From Pseudomonas chlororaphis subsp. piscium (GTDB taxonomy: Bacteria; Pseudomonadota; Gammaproteobacteria; Pseudomonadales; Pseudomonadaceae), in assembly GCF_003850345.1 (NCBI RefSeq), contig NZ_CP027707.1, positions 4,464,001-4,528,000 on the forward strand: DNA of 64,000 nt. The letters run 5' to 3'. The notes under the pieces were generated by a model, which worked only from the letters and a program-made list of their open reading frames with translations, searched no databases and had not been told where the DNA came from. The position numbers and the translations under genes are program-made. Below are positions 40,987 to 53,397 of this stretch, piece by piece. The number at the start of each line of letters is the position of its first letter. Within the stretch, counting starts at the first letter, position 1.

Positions 40987-41079
40987 CCTGTAGGAGCGAA
41001 GCTTGCTCGCGATGAAAGCAGCGCGTTTCGCCTGACTCACCGCAGCGACCCTATCGCGAGCAAGCTTCGCTCCTACAGG
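40987..41079. repeat. REPIN palindrome, GCTTGCTCGCGAT variant
   Basis: Near-perfect inverted arms: CCTGTAGGAGCGAAGCTTGC at 40987, continuing TCGCGAT, and the complement ending at 41079. A 39-base spacer separates them. The core AGCTTGCTCGCGAT differs from the GGCTTGCCCGCGAT core of the 22.9-kb element. It sits between idh and the NudJ-like gene. Confidence 0.88.
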
Positions 41080-41128
41080 ACTGGCGTTGGCCTTATGATG
41101 TCCACCCACTCAAGACAGAGCTTTATAT

Positions 41129-41575
41129 ATGGAATGGCAACCCCACATCACTGTCGCCACCATCGTTGAGGATCAGGGACGTTTTCTGTTCGTCGAAGAG
41201 TTCCAAGGCGACCAGGCGGTGTTCAACCAGCCCGCTGGGCACCTGGACCCAGACGAAAGCCTGCTCCAGGCCGCCATTCGCGAAACCCTGGAAGAAACCG
41301 GCTGGGACATCGAGTTGACCGGCGTGGTCGGCATCTACCTGTATACCGCCCCCAGCAATGGCGTGACCTACCAGCGCGTCTGCTTTGCCGGCAAACCGCT
41401 CAGGCACCACCCCGATTACCCACTGGACGACGGCATCATCGGCCCGCGCTGGCTGAGCCGCGACGAACTGCTGGCCTTGCGCCCGCAATGGCGCAGCGAG
41501 CTGATCATCCGTTGCGTCGACGACTATCTGGCCGGGCAACTGCACAGCCTCGAGCTGATCCGTCCGTCGCTTTAA
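41129..41575 (+). CDS. nudJ: Nudix hydrolase, NudJ type
   Basis: This 148-residue protein has a complete Nudix box starting at GHLDPDESLLQAAIRETLEE (residues about 36-55), with T-G-W-D-I after it. NudJ in E. coli hydrolyses thiamine diphosphate precursors (HMP-PP) and other pyrophosphates. The gene precedes mnmA by 71 bases, as in many gammaproteobacteria, which supports the NudJ assignment. Substrate is inferred from family and neighbourhood only. Confidence 0.88.
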   Translation: MEWQPHITVATIVEDQGRFLFVEEFQGDQAVFNQPAGHLDPDESLLQAAIRETLEETGWDIELTGVVGIYLYTAPSNGVTYQRVCFAGKPLRHHPDYPLDDGIIGPRWLSRDELLALRPQWRSELIIRCVDDYLAGQLHSLELIRPSL

Positions 41576-41646
41576 CCGCAGTTTTAGCCTTGCAGGCCTC
41601 AGCCTGTTAGAATCGCGTCCTTTTTCAAGACACCCGTTGAATTCCT

Positions 41647-42771
41647 ATGCGTGATCCAGCCCCTTCTGACACCCAAAAGAAGCGCGTCATCGTCGGCATG
41701 TCCGGCGGCGTGGACTCTTCCGTTTCCGCCCTCCTGCTGATGGAGCAGGGTTACCAGGTGGAAGGCCTGTTCATGAAGAACTGGGAGGAAGACGACGGAA
41801 CCGAGTACTGCACCGCCATGGACGACCTCGCGGACGCCCAGGCCGTGTGCGACAAGATCGGCATCAAGCTGCACACCGCCAATTTCGCCGCCGAGTACTG
41901 GGACAATGTGTTCGAGCACTTCCTGGCCGAATACAAGGCCGGCCGCACGCCGAACCCGGACATCCTGTGCAACCGTGAAATCAAGTTCAAGGCGTTCCTT
42001 GACTACGCCATGATGCTCGGCGCCGACCTGATTGCCACCGGCCACTATGTGCGTCGCCGTGACATCGACGGGCGCACCGAACTGCTCAAGGGCCTGGATC
42101 CGAACAAGGACCAGAGTTATTTCCTGCACGCCGTCGGCGGCGAACAGATCGCCAAGACCCTGTTCCCGGTCGGCGAGCTGGAAAAGCCCGAAGTACGCGC
42201 GATCGCAGAGAAACACGACCTGGCCACCGCCAAGAAAAAGGACTCCACCGGTATCTGCTTTATCGGTGAACGACGCTTCAGCGACTTCCTCAAGCAATAC
42301 CTGCCGGCCCAGCCCGGCGAGATCAAGACCACCGAAGGTGAAGTGATCGGCCGCCACCACGGCCTGATGTACCACACCATCGGCCAGCGCCAGGGCCTGG
42401 GCATCGGCGGCCTCAAGGACGCCGGCGATGAGCCGTGGTACGTGCTAATCAAGGACCTGGAGCACAACGAGCTGATCGTTGGCCAGGGCAACGATCACCC
42501 GTGGCTGTTCTCCCGCGCCCTGCTCGCCTCCGACATCTATTGGGTCAACCCGATCGACCTGAGCGAACCACGCCGCCTCACCGCGAAAGTGCGCTATCGC
42601 CAGAGCGACCAGCCTTGCACCCTGGAAAAGACCGCCAACGGCTACCGCGCCACCTTCGATGACCCGCAACGCGCGGTCACCCCCGGCCAATCCGTAGTCT
42701 TCTATGACGGTGAAATCTGCCTGGGCGGTGGCGTGATCGAAGTCGCAGAACCCTGGAGCAGCAAGGCATGA
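41647..42771 (+). CDS. mnmA: tRNA-specific 2-thiouridylase MnmA
   Basis: This 374-residue enzyme makes 2-thiouridine at position 34 of Lys, Glu and Gln tRNAs. It has the PP-loop [12 protein letters not shown], the catalytic nucleophile C108 (ILCNREIKF) and the persulfide-forming C204 (STGICFIGE). Length is normal. Its sulfur donors, TusDCBE, are encoded at 19.4-20.8 kb in this window. The stop overlaps hflD by 4 bases. Confidence 0.96.
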   Translation: MRDPAPSDTQKKRVIVGMSGGVDSSVSALLLMEQGYQVEGLFMKNWEEDDGTEYCTAMDDLADAQAVCDKIGIKLHTANFAAEYWDNVFEHFLAEYKAGRTPNPDILCNREIKFKAFLDYAMMLGADLIATGHYVRRRDIDGRTELLKGLDPNKDQSYFLHAVGGEQIAKTLFPVGELEKPEVRAIAEKHDLATAKKKDSTGICFIGERRFSDFLKQYLPAQPGEIKTTEGEVIGRHHGLMYHTIGQRQGLGIGGLKDAGDEPWYVLIKDLEHNELIVGQGNDHPWLFSRALLASDIYWVNPIDLSEPRRLTAKVRYRQSDQPCTLEKTANGYRATFDDPQRAVTPGQSVVFYDGEICLGGGVIEVAEPWSSKA

Positions 42772-43391
42772 GCCCGACCCAGGAACAACTGACGGCATTG
42801 GGCGGCGTGTTTCTCGCCGCCGTCCTGGTGGACAAGATCGCCAAGACCGGCCAGGTCACCGAAGCGGCCTTGAGCTGCATGCTCGGCAGCCTGCTGATCC
42901 GCGACCCGAAAGACACCCTGGAAGTCTACGGTGGCGACGACATCAACCTGCGTGAAGGTTATCGCGCCCTGATCGGCGCCCTGGAACGCGACCCCAGCAC
43001 CCTGCAGCGCGAGCCTCTGCGCTACGCCCTGTCGATGCTCGGTCTCGAGCGCCAGCTGGCCAAGCGCGACGACCTGCTGGAAATCATCGGCAAGCGCCTG
43101 CCGCAGATTCAGTCCCAGGTCGAACACTTCGGCCCGGCCCACGAAAACGTGATTGCCGCCTGCGGCTCGCTGTATCAGGACACCCTGAGCACCCTGCGCC
43201 AGCGGATCCAGGTGCATGGCGACATGCGCAACCTGCAGCAGCCGAGCAACGCCTCGAAGATCCGCGCCCTGCTGTTGGCCGGCATCCGTTCGGCGCGCCT
43301 GTGGCGCCAGTTGGGTGGCCACCGCTGGCAGCTGGTGATCAGTCGCCGCAAATTGCTCAAAGAGCTTTATCCGCTGATGCGCAGCAGCTGA
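42768..43391 (+). CDS. hflD: High frequency lysogenization protein HflD homologue
   Basis: This 207-residue, mostly helical protein follows mnmA with an ATGA overlap. It contains [20 protein letters not shown], a [20 protein letters not shown] stretch and a C-terminal basic region ([20 protein letters not shown], about 177-196). In E. coli HflD is peripheral to the membrane and binds the phage lambda CII protein; its cellular role is poorly known. The order mnmA-hflD-purB is widely conserved. Confidence 0.92.
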   Translation: MSPTQEQLTALGGVFLAAVLVDKIAKTGQVTEAALSCMLGSLLIRDPKDTLEVYGGDDINLREGYRALIGALERDPSTLQREPLRYALSMLGLERQLAKRDDLLEIIGKRLPQIQSQVEHFGPAHENVIAACGSLYQDTLSTLRQRIQVHGDMRNLQQPSNASKIRALLLAGIRSARLWRQLGGHRWQLVISRRKLLKELYPLMRSS

Positions 43392-43430
43392 ACTGCGCCC
43401 GCAAGACCTTTTGTAGTCAGTAACGCGTAA

Positions 43431-44888
<1,458 letters not shown>

Positions 44889-44906
44889 TCGATGGCAAGA
44901 CCTTTG

Positions 44907-44932
44907 ACGCCCGGCAGCGCCGGGCGTTTTTA
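44907..44932 (+). terminator. Intrinsic terminator after purB
   Basis: Stem ACGCCCGGC / GCCGGGCGT with loop AGC, then TTTTATT. It begins 18 bases past the purB stop. Its stem matches the infA terminator almost exactly. Confidence 0.9.
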
Positions 44933-44970
44933 TTCCCGTATGAAAAGTGCATTTTTTCAATAGGTTACAC

Positions 44971-46137
44971 ATGAATCCTGACATTCCTCTTCAACTTCTG
45001 GGCGGCATCAGCGCACGGGAATTCCTGCGTGACTACTGGCAGAAAAAGCCCCTGCTGATCCGTCAGGCCCTGCCCGACTTCGAAAGCCCGATCGACGCCG
45101 ACGAACTGGCCGGCCTGGCGCTGGAAGAAGAGGTCGAGTCGCGCCTGGTCATCGAGCACGGCGAACGTCCCTGGGAACTGCGCCGTGGCCCGTTCGCCGA
45201 AGACGAGTTCAGCAAGCTGCCGGAGCGTGATTGGACTCTGCTGGTCCAGGCTGTCGACCAGTTCGTGCCGGAAGTCGCCGAACTGCTGGAGCATTTCCGC
45301 TTCCTGCCGAGCTGGCGCATCGACGACGTGATGATCAGCTTCGCCGCTCCCGGCGGTAACGTCGGTCCGCACTTCGACAACTACGATGTGTTCCTGCTGC
45401 AAGGCCACGGCAAGCGCAACTGGAAAATCGGCCAGATGTGCGACGCCGAGAGCCCGCTGCTGCAGCACGCGGACCTGCGCATCCTCGCCGAATTCGAAGA
45501 AACCGAAAGCTGGGTCCTGGAACCCGGCGACATGCTCTACCTGCCACCGCGCCTGGCCCACTACGGCATTGCAGTGAACGACTGCATGACCTACTCGGTG
45601 GGCTTCCGCGCCCCGAGCGCCGCCGAAGTGCTGACCCACTTCACCGACTTCCTCAGCCAGTACCTGCCGGATGAAGAGCGCTATACCGACGCCGACGTGC
45701 AACCTGTCAGCGATCCGCACCAGATCCAGCACGACGCCCTCGACCGCCTCAAGGGCCTGCTGGCCGAGCACATGAGCGACGAGCGCATGCTGCTGACCTG
45801 GTTCGGCCAGTTCATGACCGAGCCGCGCTACCCGGAACTGGTGGTCGGCCCCGAGCTGGAAGAAGAAGACCTGCTCGGCAGCCTCGAACAGGGCGCCATA
45901 CTGATCCGCAACCCGAGCGCGCGCCTGGCCTGGTCCGAAGTCGACGACGACCTGCTGCTGTTCGCCAGCGGCCAGAGCCGTTACCTGCCGGGCAAGCTGC
46001 GTGAACTGCTGAAGATGATTTGCGCCGCCGACGCGCTGCACCTCGACAACCTCGGCCCATGGCTGGCGGACGACGATGGACGCGGCCTGCTGTGCGAACT
46101 GGTCAAGCAAGGAAGCCTGGGATTTGCCGATGAATAA
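44971..46137 (+). CDS. roxA: Ribosomal protein L16 3-hydroxylase (JmjC-type oxygenase)
   Basis: This 388-residue protein belongs to the YcfD/RoxA group of Fe(II)/2-oxoglutarate oxygenases that hydroxylate an arginine of ribosomal protein L16. The cupin region shows an HxD iron motif (GPHFDNYDVFLLQ), HGKRNWKIG, GDMLYLPPRLAHYGIA and YSVGFRAPS. The C-terminal winged-helix region follows. The ATG at 44971 is the family-like start. Its 3' end overlaps the next gene by 8 bases. Confidence 0.92.
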   Translation: MNPDIPLQLLGGISAREFLRDYWQKKPLLIRQALPDFESPIDADELAGLALEEEVESRLVIEHGERPWELRRGPFAEDEFSKLPERDWTLLVQAVDQFVPEVAELLEHFRFLPSWRIDDVMISFAAPGGNVGPHFDNYDVFLLQGHGKRNWKIGQMCDAESPLLQHADLRILAEFEETESWVLEPGDMLYLPPRLAHYGIAVNDCMTYSVGFRAPSAAEVLTHFTDFLSQYLPDEERYTDADVQPVSDPHQIQHDALDRLKGLLAEHMSDERMLLTWFGQFMTEPRYPELVVGPELEEEDLLGSLEQGAILIRNPSARLAWSEVDDDLLLFASGQSRYLPGKLRELLKMICAADALHLDNLGPWLADDDGRGLLCELVKQGSLGFADE

Positions 46138-46555
46138 GATTCGCGTACGTGTCGCAGACTGGCAAAAGGATAACGCCGAGATCCGGCGCATTCGTGAAGC
46201 GGTGTTCATCATCGAGCAATCCGTCCCGCCCGAACTGGAGTGGGACGCCGACGACGACAGCGCGGTGCATTTCCTCGCGCTCGAAGGCGACTTTCCGATC
46301 GGCACCGCGCGCCTGCTGCCCGATGGGCAGGTCGGCCGGGTATCGGTCCTCAAGGACTGGCGCGGCCTGAAGGTCGGTGATGCACTGATGCAGGCGGTGA
46401 TCGGCGAAGCCGAGAAACGTGGCCTCAAGCAACTGATGCTCAGCGCCCAGGTTCAGGCTACCGCCTTCTATGAGCGCCTGGGCTTCAGCATCGTCAGCGA
46501 GGAATTCCTGGAAGCAGGCATCCCTCACGTCGACATGGTCCGCGGCAACGCCTGA
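46130..46555 (+). CDS. GNAT family N-acetyltransferase
   Basis: This 141-residue protein has the GNAT fold with the acetyl-CoA loop VLKDWRGLKVGDALMQAVI (residues about 75-93), lacking the exact Q-x-x-G-x-G/A but close (R-G-L-K-V-G). The C-terminal AFYERLGFSIVSEEF segment is typical. It resembles the YjcF/ElaA group by its opening REAVFIIEQSVPPELEWD (about 22-39). Substrate is unknown. It starts inside the end of roxA, so the two are probably translated together. Confidence 0.85.
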   Translation: MNKIRVRVADWQKDNAEIRRIREAVFIIEQSVPPELEWDADDDSAVHFLALEGDFPIGTARLLPDGQVGRVSVLKDWRGLKVGDALMQAVIGEAEKRGLKQLMLSAQVQATAFYERLGFSIVSEEFLEAGIPHVDMVRGNA

Positions 46556-46605
46556 GCAAGCCCTGCGCAGCAGCGAGCCTGCTGGCGATATCCTGCCATA
46601 CGTCA

Positions 46606-46671
46606 CAAAACGCCCCGCCCTCCCCGGATCCAGCAAGCTAAGCTGGCTCCTTGGAGGCCGGGGCGTTTTGC
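46606..46671 (+). terminator. Long stem-loop terminator after the GNAT gene
   Basis: CAAAACGCCCCG (from 46606) pairs with CGGGGCGTTTTG (to 46670). The inner part can fold again (CCAGC/GCTGG, CCTCC/GGAGG). The outer stem with TTTTG works as an intrinsic terminator. It closes the roxA-GNAT unit. Confidence 0.75.
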
Positions 46672-46751
46672 TATCGGCGATTCAACTTGCCCCACCGCAA
46701 GCCGACAAACTGTCAAACTCAAGGCTTCCACCCCTAGCGGAGATAACGGAC

Positions 46752-47507
46752 ATGTCCCTACGCACCCTGCTCACGACGCTGCTACTGACTGCAAGCTTTT
46801 CAGTCACGGCCGCGACCGAGATCGTGCCCCTGAACAACCGCACCAGCGCAGACCTGCTGCCCGTCGCGCAGAACTTCCTCGGCAAGGAAGGCCGGGTCAG
46901 CGCCTACGGCAACCAGCTGATCGTCAATGCGGAACCGGAGAAGATCGAAGAACTGCGCGCCTTCATCGCGCAACTGGATACTGCCGCCAAACGCCTGCTG
47001 ATCACGGTCGACACCAACGAAAACAACACCCAGAACAATCAGGGTTATTCGGTCAACGGCGCACCGCAAACCCGCATCATCACCCGCAGCACCGTCAGCC
47101 GCGATGGCGGCATACAGCAGATCCAGGCCAGCGAAGGCATACCGGCCCTGATCCAGGTTGGCCAGAGCGTGCCGCTGACCACCACCCAGACCGATCCTTA
47201 CGGTCGCCTACAGAACCAGACCCAGTATCGCAACGTCACCCAGGGCTTCTACGTCACGGCCAGCGTCACCGGCGAAACCGTTCACCTGAGCATCAGTACC
47301 AACCGTGACCGCATGAGCCAGGAACGTCCCGATGTAGTGAATGTGCAAAGTACCGACACAACTGTCAGCGGCCGTCTTGGCGAGTGGATCACCCTGGCCG
47401 GCGTCAATCGCCAGAACCAGGCCGACAAACAGGCTGAAACCCGCAGCTACTCGACTCAGGGCCGGGATGACATGACCTTGCGAGTGAAAGTCGACGCCTT
47501 GGACTAA
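46752..47507 (+). CDS. Small secretin-like periplasmic protein
   Basis: This 251-residue protein has a signal peptide (LRTLLTTLLLTASFSVTAA). It then has a NolW/secretin N-type domain (about 30-80: SADLLPVAQNFLGKEG, YGNQLIVNAEPEKIEELRAF) ending in ITVDTNENN. The C-terminal half resembles the start of a secretin pore domain (ALIQVGQSVPLTTT, VTASVTGETVHLSIST, TTVSGRLGEWITLAGV), but it is too short for a full secretin channel. No type II, III or IV pilus genes lie nearby, so it is an orphan. It could be a periplasmic scaffold. The ATG at 46752 follows a terminator, so it has its own promoter. Confidence 0.72.
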   Translation: MSLRTLLTTLLLTASFSVTAATEIVPLNNRTSADLLPVAQNFLGKEGRVSAYGNQLIVNAEPEKIEELRAFIAQLDTAAKRLLITVDTNENNTQNNQGYSVNGAPQTRIITRSTVSRDGGIQQIQASEGIPALIQVGQSVPLTTTQTDPYGRLQNQTQYRNVTQGFYVTASVTGETVHLSISTNRDRMSQERPDVVNVQSTDTTVSGRLGEWITLAGVNRQNQADKQAETRSYSTQGRDDMTLRVKVDALD

Positions 47508-48019
47508 AGCACCGAAAACTGACTGATTAGTCGTATTAGACCAAAGATGTAGTGTTATAAAAAAAGCACTACAAAACGTTTGACGAGGCAAAAAACCGAA
47601 GGCATGATGGCCTCGCTCCCGCTAATCAGGGGCCCTGGCAAGGGCCTTCGGATCGCCGCTCTAACCTACCCACCTGAGCCGATTCGTGTCTGTACCGCCC
47701 ACAAGGTGTGTTTGACGAGATTGCGACTGGAACGAGGTTGTCCCGAGGGACGGAAGCTAATTAGGTAGATCGGCAACACACTGATGGTTCGTATGAAGGC
47801 CCACGACGCCCGAATGCGCCCGACAGCTGGCCCTCACCTGCTCACTTTCCCCTTGAGCCCATCGTTCAACCGTCGCCATCGCGCCATACCCGACTTGACC
47901 GCCTAAGCTTCTGGTCAGCGAGCAGCCAACTACGCACCCTTTGACCCTGCGTATCTGGCGAGTCGGAATTTTCCGCCCAAGAACGACTTTTCACACAAGA
48001 CGCGACGAGGTTTATCTCC
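47508..48019. other. 512-base leader/intergenic region before aceA, with several stems
   Basis: No gene is convincing; a 62-codon plus-strand frame (47580-47768) has no ribosome site and looks noncoding. Several stems can be read: TGTAGTG/CACTACA (47548-47573), CCGAAGG/CCTTCGG (47596-47651) around GGCCCT-GGCA-AGGGCC, and GTGTGTT/AACACAC (47706-47781) around a short GTCC/GGAC stem. They could form a leader RNA or separate small RNA. The aceA promoter must lie within this stretch or just after. Confidence 0.45.
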
Positions 48020-49345
48020 ATGGCACTGACACGCGAACAGCAAATTGCAGCCCTTGAAAAAGACTGGGCTGAAAACCCGCGCTGGAAAGGCGTGACTCGC
48101 ACTTATTCCGCTGCCGACGTTGTCCGTCTGCGTGGCTCGGTTCAACCTGAGCACACCCTGGCACGCATGGGCGCCGAGAAGCTCTGGAACCTGGTGACCC
48201 AGGGTGCCAAACCGTCCTTCCGTCCTGAGAAAGATTTCGTCAACTGCATGGGCGCCCTGACCGGCGGCCAGGCAGTACAGCAAGTCAAAGCCGGCATCCA
48301 GGCGATCTACCTGTCGGGCTGGCAGGTTGCCGCGGACAACAACTCCGCCGAATCGATGTACCCGGACCAGTCGCTGTACCCGGTGGACTCCGTTCCAACC
48401 GTGGTCAAGCGCATCAACAACTCGTTCCGTCGTGCCGACCAGATCCAGTGGAAAGCCGGCAAGAACCCGGGCGACGAAGGCTACATCGACTACTTCGCAC
48501 CGATCGTGGCTGACGCCGAAGCCGGTTTCGGCGGCGTGTTGAACGCCTACGAGCTGATGAAGAGCATGATCGAAGCAGGCGCCGCTGGCGTTCACTTCGA
48601 AGACCAACTGGCTTCCGTGAAGAAATGCGGCCACATGGGCGGCAAGGTACTGGTTCCGACCCAGGAAGCCGTACAGAAGCTGACCGCTGCCCGCCTGGCG
48701 GCCGACGTTGCCGGCGTACCGACCATCATCCTGGCCCGTACCGACGCCAACGCCGCCGACCTGCTGACTTCCGACTGCGACCCGTACGACCAGCCGTTCG
48801 TGACTGGCACCCGTACCCAGGAAGGCTTCTATAAAGTGCGCGCCGGCCTCGACCAGGCCATCGCTCGCGGCCTGGCCTACGCGCCGTACGCCGACCTGAT
48901 CTGGTGCGAAACCGCCAAGCCGGACCTGGATGAAGCCCGTCGCTTCGCCGAAGCAATCAAGAAGGAATACCCGGACCAGATCCTGTCGTACAACTGCTCG
49001 CCTTCCTTCAACTGGAAGAAGAACCTGGACGACGCGACCATCGCCAAATTCCAGCGCGAACTGTCCGCCATGGGCTACAAGCACCAGTTCATCACCCTGG
49101 CTGGCATTCACAACATGTGGCACAGCATGTTCAACCTGGCGCACGACTACGCCCGCAACGACATGACCGCCTATGTGAAGCTGCAGGAGCAGGAATTCGC
49201 TGACGCCGCCAAGGGTTACACCTTCGTGGCTCACCAGCAGGAAGTGGGCACCGGCTACTTCGACGACATGACCACCGTGATCCAGGGCGGCTCGTCTTCG
49301 GTTACCGCACTGACCGGCTCCACCGAAGAAGAACAGTTCCACTGA
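48020..49345 (+). CDS. aceA: Isocitrate lyase
   Basis: This 441-residue enzyme splits isocitrate into glyoxylate and succinate, the first step of the glyoxylate shunt. The catalytic loop [14 protein letters not shown] holds C203; the Mg site lies in the [10 protein letters not shown] stretch. Length equals the E. coli-type ICL rather than the longer eukaryotic form. The gene stands alone: malate synthase is not adjacent. It competes for isocitrate with the two isocitrate dehydrogenases encoded 10 kb away. A terminator follows. Confidence 0.96.
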   Translation: MALTREQQIAALEKDWAENPRWKGVTRTYSAADVVRLRGSVQPEHTLARMGAEKLWNLVTQGAKPSFRPEKDFVNCMGALTGGQAVQQVKAGIQAIYLSGWQVAADNNSAESMYPDQSLYPVDSVPTVVKRINNSFRRADQIQWKAGKNPGDEGYIDYFAPIVADAEAGFGGVLNAYELMKSMIEAGAAGVHFEDQLASVKKCGHMGGKVLVPTQEAVQKLTAARLAADVAGVPTIILARTDANAADLLTSDCDPYDQPFVTGTRTQEGFYKVRAGLDQAIARGLAYAPYADLIWCETAKPDLDEARRFAEAIKKEYPDQILSYNCSPSFNWKKNLDDATIAKFQRELSAMGYKHQFITLAGIHNMWHSMFNLAHDYARNDMTAYVKLQEQEFADAAKGYTFVAHQQEVGTGYFDDMTTVIQGGSSSVTALTGSTEEEQFH

Positions 49346-49412
49346 TTCGACTTCGCACTGAAAAACGGCCATTGCAGACCCGGTAAAAGCTAACTGCAGT
49401 GCCGCACATCTG

Positions 49413-49442
49413 ACGCCCCGACTGGTTCGGGGCGTTTTTTTG
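49413..49442 (+). terminator. Intrinsic terminator after aceA
   Basis: Stem ACGCCCCG / CGGGGCGT with loop ACTGGTT, then T7. It lies about 67 bases past the aceA stop. Confidence 0.9.
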
Positions 49443-49944
49443 CCTGTGGCTTTTGCAAGCATCACCGCCCCCCCCCAAGCTCCGACAGGAACGAGCCTGC
49501 TCGCGACGACGTCGGCCCGGACACCTGCCAATCAGGCAAAACATTGATCCAGAGCGGTATGCGTGGAGGAAAAAGCAGGTAAAAGGGGCTCGCTCGCAAC
49601 TTGCAGTAACGAGCATATAAAAGACAACTTAGCGGCTCTTCATGGGAGCCATTGTTTAAAAGTAGCGCCAAATAATATTGATTATCATTTAGATGATGGC
49701 AATGTTCGTTACAGCAAGGACAAAAGATAATTAACAAAACACCCGCTAATGCCCACAGACCGTGGCTTACGGGGCTTGCAAGGGGGCTATGTCCTTATTT
49801 CACTAAATAATTTCGCCATAGAAAATTTACTTGCCCGGTGTTTAGCCATAAAATCACGCCGATTGACTGCACTGCGACATATCGTCACTGCTTTATTTCT
49901 TTATCAAGCTCAGAGACCTTTGCTCTCTGTTAAGGATTACCAGC
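49443..49944. other. 502-base AT-richer region upstream of the nuo operon
   Basis: The region opens with a C9 run (49468-49476) and a decayed single REP (CAGGAACGAGCCTGCTCGCGA near 49486-49506). From 49620 to 49900 it is clearly AT-richer than the genes. TTGATTATCATTTAGATGA at about 49679-49697 loosely resembles a Fur box. The nuo promoter is expected in the last 150 bases; AAGGA ahead of nuoA is the ribosome site. A minus-strand Cys-rich frame (49462-49737) starts at TTG without a ribosome site and is probably not a gene. Confidence 0.5.
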
Positions 49945-50358
49945 ATGCCCGAAGCGACAGGACTCATGGCCCACAACTGGGGCTTTGCCATTTTCCTTCT
50001 GGGTGTAGGCGGCCTCTGCGCCTTCATGCTCGGCGTCTCCAGCCTCCTCGGGTCAAAAGCCTGGGGCCGCAGCAAAAACGAACCGTTCGAGTCCGGCATG
50101 CTACCTACCGGTGGCGCCCGCTTGCGGCTCTCAGCCAAATTCTATCTGGTCGCGATGCTCTTCGTGATCTTCGATATCGAAGCCCTATTTCTCTTTGCCT
50201 GGTCTGTGTCCGTCCGCGAAAGCGGCTGGACCGGATTCGTCGAAGCTCTCGTTTTCATAGCAATTCTGTTGGCAGGTCTTGTCTACCTTTGGCGGGTGGG
50301 GGCTCTTGATTGGGCTCCGGAAGGTCGCCGTAAGCGGCAGGCGAAGCTAAAACAATGA
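49945..50358 (+). CDS. nuoA: NADH-quinone oxidoreductase subunit A
   Basis: This 137-residue membrane subunit of complex I has three helices (about 10-32, 65-87 and 95-115). The loop between helices 1 and 2 ([16 protein letters not shown]) and the [13 protein letters not shown] segment are family hallmarks. It opens the operon; the nuo products couple NADH oxidation to quinone reduction and proton pumping. AAGGA lies ten bases before the ATG. nuoB begins 10 bases after its stop. Confidence 0.96.
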   Translation: MPEATGLMAHNWGFAIFLLGVGGLCAFMLGVSSLLGSKAWGRSKNEPFESGMLPTGGARLRLSAKFYLVAMLFVIFDIEALFLFAWSVSVRESGWTGFVEALVFIAILLAGLVYLWRVGALDWAPEGRRKRQAKLKQ

Positions 50359-50368
50359 GGCTTTGGCG

Positions 50369-51043
50369 ATGCAATACAATCTCACCAGGATCGACCCCGA
50401 TGCTCCTAACGAGCAGTATCCGATCGGCGAACGGGAAACCGTTTCCGATCCGTTAGAAGATCAAGTCCACAAAAACATCTTCATGGGCAAGCTGGAAGAC
50501 GTGCTGAACGGCGCGGTCAACTGGGGGCGTAAGAACTCCCTGTGGCCGTACAACTTCGGCCTGTCCTGCTGCTACGTGGAAATGACCACCGCCTTCACGG
50601 CGCCCCACGACATCGCGCGCTTCGGCGCCGAAGTTATCCGGGCATCACCGCGCCAGGCGGATTTCATGGTTATTGCCGGAACCTGCTTCATCAAGATGGC
50701 GCCGATCATTCAGCGTCTCTACGAGCAAATGCTCGAACCGAAGTGGGTTATCTCCATGGGTTCGTGCGCCAACTCCGGTGGCATGTACGACATCTATTCC
50801 GTCGTTCAAGGGGTGGACAAGTTCCTGCCCGTGGACGTCTACGTGCCTGGCTGCCCGCCCCGCCCTGAAGCTTTTCTGCAAGGCCTGATGCTCTTGCAGG
50901 AGTCGATTGGCCAGGAGCGTCGCCCACTTTCCTGGGTCGTCGGTGACCAAGGCGTGTATCGCGCCGAAATGCCGTCGCAAAAGGAACAGCGCCGCGAACA
51001 GCGTATTCAGGTAACCAACCTGCGCAGCCCCGACGAAGTCTGA
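50369..51043 (+). CDS. nuoB: NADH-quinone oxidoreductase subunit B
   Basis: This 224-residue subunit of the connecting module carries cluster N2, next to the quinone site. The tandem cysteines of [15 protein letters not shown] and PGCPPRPEA are the N2 ligands. The ATG at 50369 is chosen (GAGG upstream); an in-frame TTG two codons earlier is weaker. 72 bases separate it from nuoCD. Confidence 0.97.
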   Translation: MQYNLTRIDPDAPNEQYPIGERETVSDPLEDQVHKNIFMGKLEDVLNGAVNWGRKNSLWPYNFGLSCCYVEMTTAFTAPHDIARFGAEVIRASPRQADFMVIAGTCFIKMAPIIQRLYEQMLEPKWVISMGSCANSGGMYDIYSVVQGVDKFLPVDVYVPGCPPRPEAFLQGLMLLQESIGQERRPLSWVVGDQGVYRAEMPSQKEQRREQRIQVTNLRSPDEV

Positions 51044-51109
51044 TTCCAGAGCGCTTCTTACAAAGAACGAAAAACTGGCTTCATTCTTTACGTTGACCGA
51101 AAGCGATAA

Positions 51110-52897
<1,788 letters not shown>

Positions 52898-52899
52898 GC

Positions 52900-53397
52900 A
52901 TGAACAGCACGCTTATCCAGACAGACCGTTTCGCCCTGAGCGAAACCGAGCGCTCGGCCATCGAGCACGAGCTGCATCACTACGAAGACCCGCGCGCGGC
53001 GTCTATCGAAGCCCTGAAGATCGTCCAGAAGGAACGTGGCTGGGTGCCTGATGGCGCGCTCTACGCCATCGGCGAGATCCTCGGCATCCCGGCCAGCGAC
53101 GTAGAAGGCGTGGCGACGTTCTACAGCCAGATCTTCCGTCAGCCGGTCGGCCGTCACATCATCCGTGTCTGCGACAGCATGGTCTGCTACATCGGCGGCC
53201 ACGAGTCCGTGGTCAGCCAGATCCAGAGCGAGCTGGGCATCGGCCTCGGCCAGACCACCGCCGACGGCCGCTTCACCCTGCTGCCGGTGTGCTGCCTGGG
53301 CAACTGCGACAAGGCCCCGGCGCTGATGATCGACGACGACACTTTCGGCGACGTGCAGCCTGCTGGCGTGGCCAAACTGTTGGAGGGCTACGTATGA
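52900..53397 (+). CDS. nuoE: NADH-quinone oxidoreductase subunit E
   Basis: This 165-residue thioredoxin-like subunit of the NADH dehydrogenase module carries the [2Fe-2S] cluster N1a. Its ligands are C-x4-C in [11 protein letters not shown] and C-x3-C in [10 protein letters not shown]. The N-terminal helical part ([19 protein letters not shown]) is typical. It overlaps nuoF by 4 bases. Confidence 0.96.
   Translation: MNSTLIQTDRFALSETERSAIEHELHHYEDPRAASIEALKIVQKERGWVPDGALYAIGEILGIPASDVEGVATFYSQIFRQPVGRHIIRVCDSMVCYIGGHESVVSQIQSELGIGLGQTTADGRFTLLPVCCLGNCDKAPALMIDDDTFGDVQPAGVAKLLEGYV

Noticed and set aside
49462..49737. Cys-rich 91-codon minus-strand frame beginning LIIFCPCCNE
   Set aside because: It starts at TTG without a ribosome site in an AT-rich noncoding stretch, and its distal part crosses a decayed REP. 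The CPCC start is intriguing but unsupported.
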